Source of the DNA: Desulfobacterales bacterium
GTDB taxonomy: Bacteria; Desulfobacterota; DSM-4660; Desulfatiglandales; B25-G16
Assembly (NCBI GenBank): GCA_013375385.1
Contig: JABXJY010000141.1
Location: forward strand, 1 to 7,199
DNA: 7,199 bases
Direction: 5' to 3'
The notes below the pieces were generated by a model. The model was not told the DNA's origin. It made no database searches and was given only the letters and a program-made list of their open reading frames with translations. Numbering within the stretch: the stretch's first letter is position 1; each line of letters opens with the position of its first letter. The position numbers were made by a program, and so were the translations under genes. Below, one piece after another: positions 5,743 to 7,199 of the stretch.

Positions 5743-5758
5743 AACTTTAGGCACTTTT
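5743..5758 (-). repeat. inverted repeat unit overlapping the ispD stop codon
   Basis: On the minus strand AAAAGTGCCTAAAGTT holds the repeat words AAAGTG and CTAAAGT. It encodes the last codons of ispD (Lys-Ser-Ala-stop), the stop TAA being inside CTAAAG. It is in opposite orientation to the array at 5679-5715 and can pair with it: AAAGTGCCTAAAG against CTTTAGTCACTTT has one mismatch in 13. Confidence 0.7.
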
Positions 5759-6472
5759 CTTTGACATTAAGATTCGCGCCATATCGAGGTCCTTGGGTGT
5801 GGTTATTTTTATATTATCATCTTCGCCTTTGATTATCTTTACTGGGATACCCATTTTCTCAATCAGAAAGGCATCATCTGTTGCCTCTTCCCAACCATGT
5901 TTGACCGCCTCTTGATGAGCCAGATATATATCCTCCCATCTAAAGACTTGGGGTGTCTGAATTAACCATAGGCCTCTTCGATCAATCGATCTTAAGACCC
6001 TGCCTTTGCTATCTATCTCTTTAACCGTCTCTTTGACTTGAAGACCGGCAATTACTGCCCTAAATCTTCGAGCAGCCGTAATTACCCTTTCGATGAGCCC
6101 AGTCGTCACTAAAGGCCTGGCACCATCATGGATAAGCACCGACCGACAGGAATCTTCAATAGCCTCAATCCCCTTCCTCACAGAATCCTGCCTCCTCCTT
6201 CCTCCAACAACAACCTTAAAGACCTTGCTCAGTTGATACCTATCCACTATCTCCCGGAGGCAGTAGTCAACATCATCTTGAGAGACTACGACCACGATCC
6301 TGTCAACCAGATTACATTCCTGGAAACGGCTCAATGTAACTGCTAAGATTGGCTTCCCGCATAGATCCATAAATTGCTTTGCCTTGGTCAAACCCATCCT
6401 GGTTCCTGAACCTGCGGCGGGAATAATTGCTATAACCTGGTTGGGGAAATCAGTGCTCTTTTGAATGGCCAT
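5747..6472 (-). CDS. ispD: 2-C-methyl-D-erythritol 4-phosphate cytidylyltransferase
   Basis: With the start at 6472 the protein has 241 residues, the usual size of stand-alone IspD. It transfers CMP from CTP to 2-C-methyl-D-erythritol 4-phosphate, the third step of the MEP isoprenoid pathway, in the cytoplasm. Visible motifs: the nucleotide loop 'AIIPAAGSGTRMG' (15-27), 'TKAKQF' (29-34) with the conserved lysine, 'GGRRRQDSVRKGI' (90-102), 'HDGARPLV' (115-122), 'VKETVKE' (146-152), 'TPQVF' (173-177), 'TDDA' (198-201) and 'GEDDNIKITTPKDL' (216-229). The frame stays open 36 codons further to an ATG at 6580, but that part is made of two intergenic hairpins and has no family match, so the internal ATG is chosen. 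It has no clear ribosome site. No ispF is fused or adjacent, and the neighbours are tetrapyrrole genes, so operon mates are not pathway mates. The C-terminus overlaps a dispersed repeat. Confidence 0.95.
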   Translation of the reverse strand: MAIQKSTDFPNQVIAIIPAAGSGTRMGLTKAKQFMDLCGKPILAVTLSRFQECNLVDRIVVVVSQDDVDYCLREIVDRYQLSKVFKVVVGGRRRQDSVRKGIEAIEDSCRSVLIHDGARPLVTTGLIERVITAARRFRAVIAGLQVKETVKEIDSKGRVLRSIDRRGLWLIQTPQVFRWEDIYLAHQEAVKHGWEEATDDAFLIEKMGIPVKIIKGEDDNIKITTPKDLDMARILMSKKSA

Positions 6473-6479
6473 GATTGTG

Positions 6480-6512
6480 AACAGGTCTTGTCCTGATAAG
6501 GTAGACCCTGTT
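6480..6512 (-). promoter_or_regulatory. stem-loop in the ispD leader
   Basis: The minus-strand arms AACAGGgTCT (6512-6503) and AGACCTGTT (6488-6480) pair over nine bases with one bulged G, ending seven bases before the ispD ATG. The only Shine-Dalgarno-like AGG of the leader lies in the distal arm. A role in translational control is possible but inferred only from position. Confidence 0.35.
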
Positions 6513-6519
6513 AGAAGCG

Positions 6520-6536
6520 CGGGGCTTTGAGCCCCG
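6520..6536. repeat. perfect GC-rich hairpin CGGGGCT-ttg-AGCCCCG
   Basis: A seven-pair perfect inverted repeat with a three-base loop lies in the gap between the Rho-N-like gene and ispD. No T run follows on either strand, so it is not a standard terminator. Hairpins of this GGGGCTTTGAGCCCC kind are familiar as dispersed extragenic repeats, which is my reading here. Confidence 0.55.
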
Positions 6537-6573
6537 TCCTCAATAAGAATCAAAATTTTTATCTGTAGCATGC

Positions 6574-6589
6574 CCGCCATAAATGGCGG
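6574..6589. repeat. perfect hairpin CCGCCAT-aa-ATGGCGG
   Basis: A seven-pair perfect inverted repeat lies about 50 bases downstream of the Rho-N-like gene. On the + strand it is followed by AGTTTT, on the minus strand by GCATGC and no T run. It could help end the upstream transcript or be another extragenic palindrome. The ATG of the rejected long ispD form lies in this hairpin. Confidence 0.5.
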
Positions 6590-6638
6590 AGTTTTCCAAC
6601 AGGGTAAACTTCGAAAGGTGGGAAGGTTTCTTGAGGGT

Positions 6639-6989
6639 CTAAGCCTGAGGTATCTTTCTCGTCCTCTTTTTTGCTCTATTTATCCTCCTCCTCAATATAT
6701 CGACCATGCGCTTATCCTTTGCCTTCCTTGCCTCTTGTCTTTTTTCCTTAAGCTCTACAATCTTTGCCTTTAGCTCTCTGACAGTGATAGCTCCCTTTTC
6801 AGCCTTTTTTTTGGGGGCCTTTTCCTCCTTAATTCCCTTTGCCTCTTTAATTGCCGCTAATAACTCGGCCTTTTTCATCGCATGGATCCCGACCACGTCA
6901 GTACTTTCAGCGGCCAGCGCTTTCAACTCCTTAACGGTCATCCGCTCTAGATCTTTTTCCTTTTTTTCCTTTCCTTCCTCTGCCCCCAT
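6639..6989 (-). CDS. small basic protein with Rho-N-like N-terminal domain
   Basis: A 116-residue protein of charged, helical composition. Residues about 13-45, 'LERMTVKELKALAAESTDVV' then 'GIHAMKKAELLAAI', resemble the Rho termination factor N-terminal (helix-extended, SAP-like) domain, a small nucleic-acid-binding fold. A Lys/Glu-rich linker follows (about 46-65). The C-terminal half repeats the pattern ('ITVRELKAKIVELKEKRQEA') and ends in an Arg/Lys-rich helix 'RRRINRAKKRTRK'. No ATPase domain of Rho is present. Binding to RNA or DNA is inferred from fold resemblance and charge; the actual role is unknown. Two ATGs lie two codons apart (6995 and 6989). GGGAG (7000-6996) touches the first but is six bases from the second, so the second is chosen. 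It starts 15 bases after the slipin-like gene's stop, so the two are very likely co-transcribed. Confidence 0.7.
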   Translation of the reverse strand: MGAEEGKEKKEKDLERMTVKELKALAAESTDVVGIHAMKKAELLAAIKEAKGIKEEKAPKKKAEKGAITVRELKAKIVELKEKRQEARKAKDKRMVDILRRRINRAKKRTRKIPQA

Positions 6990-6995
6990 AATCAT

Positions 6996-7000
6996 CTCCC
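6996..7000 (-). promoter_or_regulatory. ribosome-binding site deciding the Rho-N-like start
   Basis: GGGAG on the minus strand is followed at once by ATG-ATT-ATG. Normal spacing points to the second ATG (6989-6987). It lies in the 15-base gap after the slipin-like stop codon. Confidence 0.65.
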
Positions 7001-7004
7001 TACA

Positions 7005-7199
7005 TTACTCTTTCTTAAAGAATGGTTTAAACAGATCAATCGGAATCGGAAAGAGGGTGGTTGAGTTGCTTTCAGCTGAAACCTCCCTCAGGGTTTGAAG
7101 ATACCGTAGCTGAAGGGCCATAGGAAAATCCTGTATCTTCTGGGCTGCCTCTGCCAACTTGGCGGCGGCCTGAAACTCGCCTTCTGCATTGATAACCTT
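7005..7199 (-). CDS. slipin/stomatin-like SPFH-domain protein, C-terminal end (partial)
   Basis: Only the last 64 codons are inside the window; the gene continues past the right edge. The minus strand translates to 'KVINAEGEFQAAAKLAEAAQ', 'KIQDFPMALQLRYLQTLREV' and 'SAESNSTTLFPIPIDLFKPF', then 'FKKE' and TAA (7007-7005). The E-G-E-x-Q-A-A-x-K-L-A-E-A-A block, 'P-x-A-L-Q-L-R-Y-L-Q-T-L', and 'N-S-T-x-x-F-P-x-P-I-D-L' are hallmarks of bacterial stomatin/slipin proteins. These are membrane-anchored scaffolds that oligomerise in the inner membrane and often pair with an NfeD-like membrane protease partner, which would have to lie outside the window. The membrane anchor and SPFH core are not visible. 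It is the first gene seen of the minus-strand run. Confidence 0.88.
   Translation of the reverse strand, partial: KVINAEGEFQAAAKLAEAAQKIQDFPMALQLRYLQTLREVSAESNSTTLFPIPIDLFKPFFKKE

Noticed and set aside
6473..6580. Longer IspD starting at ATG 6580
   Set aside because: The 36 extra codons cover two intergenic hairpins, and the IspD fold begins shortly after the ATG at 6472.

Overview
The window reads as bacterial chromosome of moderate G+C. A tRNA-Leu with an encoded CCA tail, Shine-Dalgarno sites, a CobA-HemD fusion, the MEP isoprenoid pathway and short dispersed CTAAAGTG-type repeats together suggest an anaerobic deltaproteobacterium-like lineage (Desulfobacterota or a relative). That placement is inference: no phylogenetic marker beyond these genes is present.

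Left part (1-1846), accessory in character. A MarR-family regulator (237-701, +) is the only intact gene. It is followed by about 260 bases with several small hairpins and no gene, then the decayed 3' end of an IS91-like transposase (964-1314, +) interrupted by an in-frame stop. About 530 further gene-free bases include an A/T-rich degenerate repeat near 1571-1618. A tRNA-Leu(CAG) gene on the minus strand (1847-1933) closes this part.

Middle (1934-3060). A CysQ/inositol-monophosphatase-family phosphatase (2034-2885, +) is divergent from the tRNA and convergent with the cluster to its right. The convergent gap holds two different short tandem repeat arrays.

Right part (3061-7199): five co-directional minus-strand genes. 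In transcription order they are the C-terminus of a slipin/stomatin-like SPFH protein (cut by the window edge), a small basic protein with a Rho-N-like N-terminus, ispD, hemC, and a cobA-hemD fusion. HemC makes hydroxymethylbilane from porphobilinogen. The HemD half of the fusion closes it to uroporphyrinogen III, and the CobA half methylates that to precorrin-2, the entry to siroheme, cobalamin, and siroheme-dependent heme routes. IspD belongs to isoprenoid synthesis and shares only direction with the tetrapyrrole genes.

No CRISPR array, prophage, toxin-antitoxin pair or recognisable defence system is visible. The most interesting structure is between the genes. CTAAAGTG repeat arrays flank hemC-cobA/hemD and share an identical 18-base start. 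An inverted copy runs through the ispD stop codon and can pair with the array just upstream of hemC. There is also a cluster of hairpins between the Rho-N-like gene and ispD. I did not find convincing evidence of a wholly new system.
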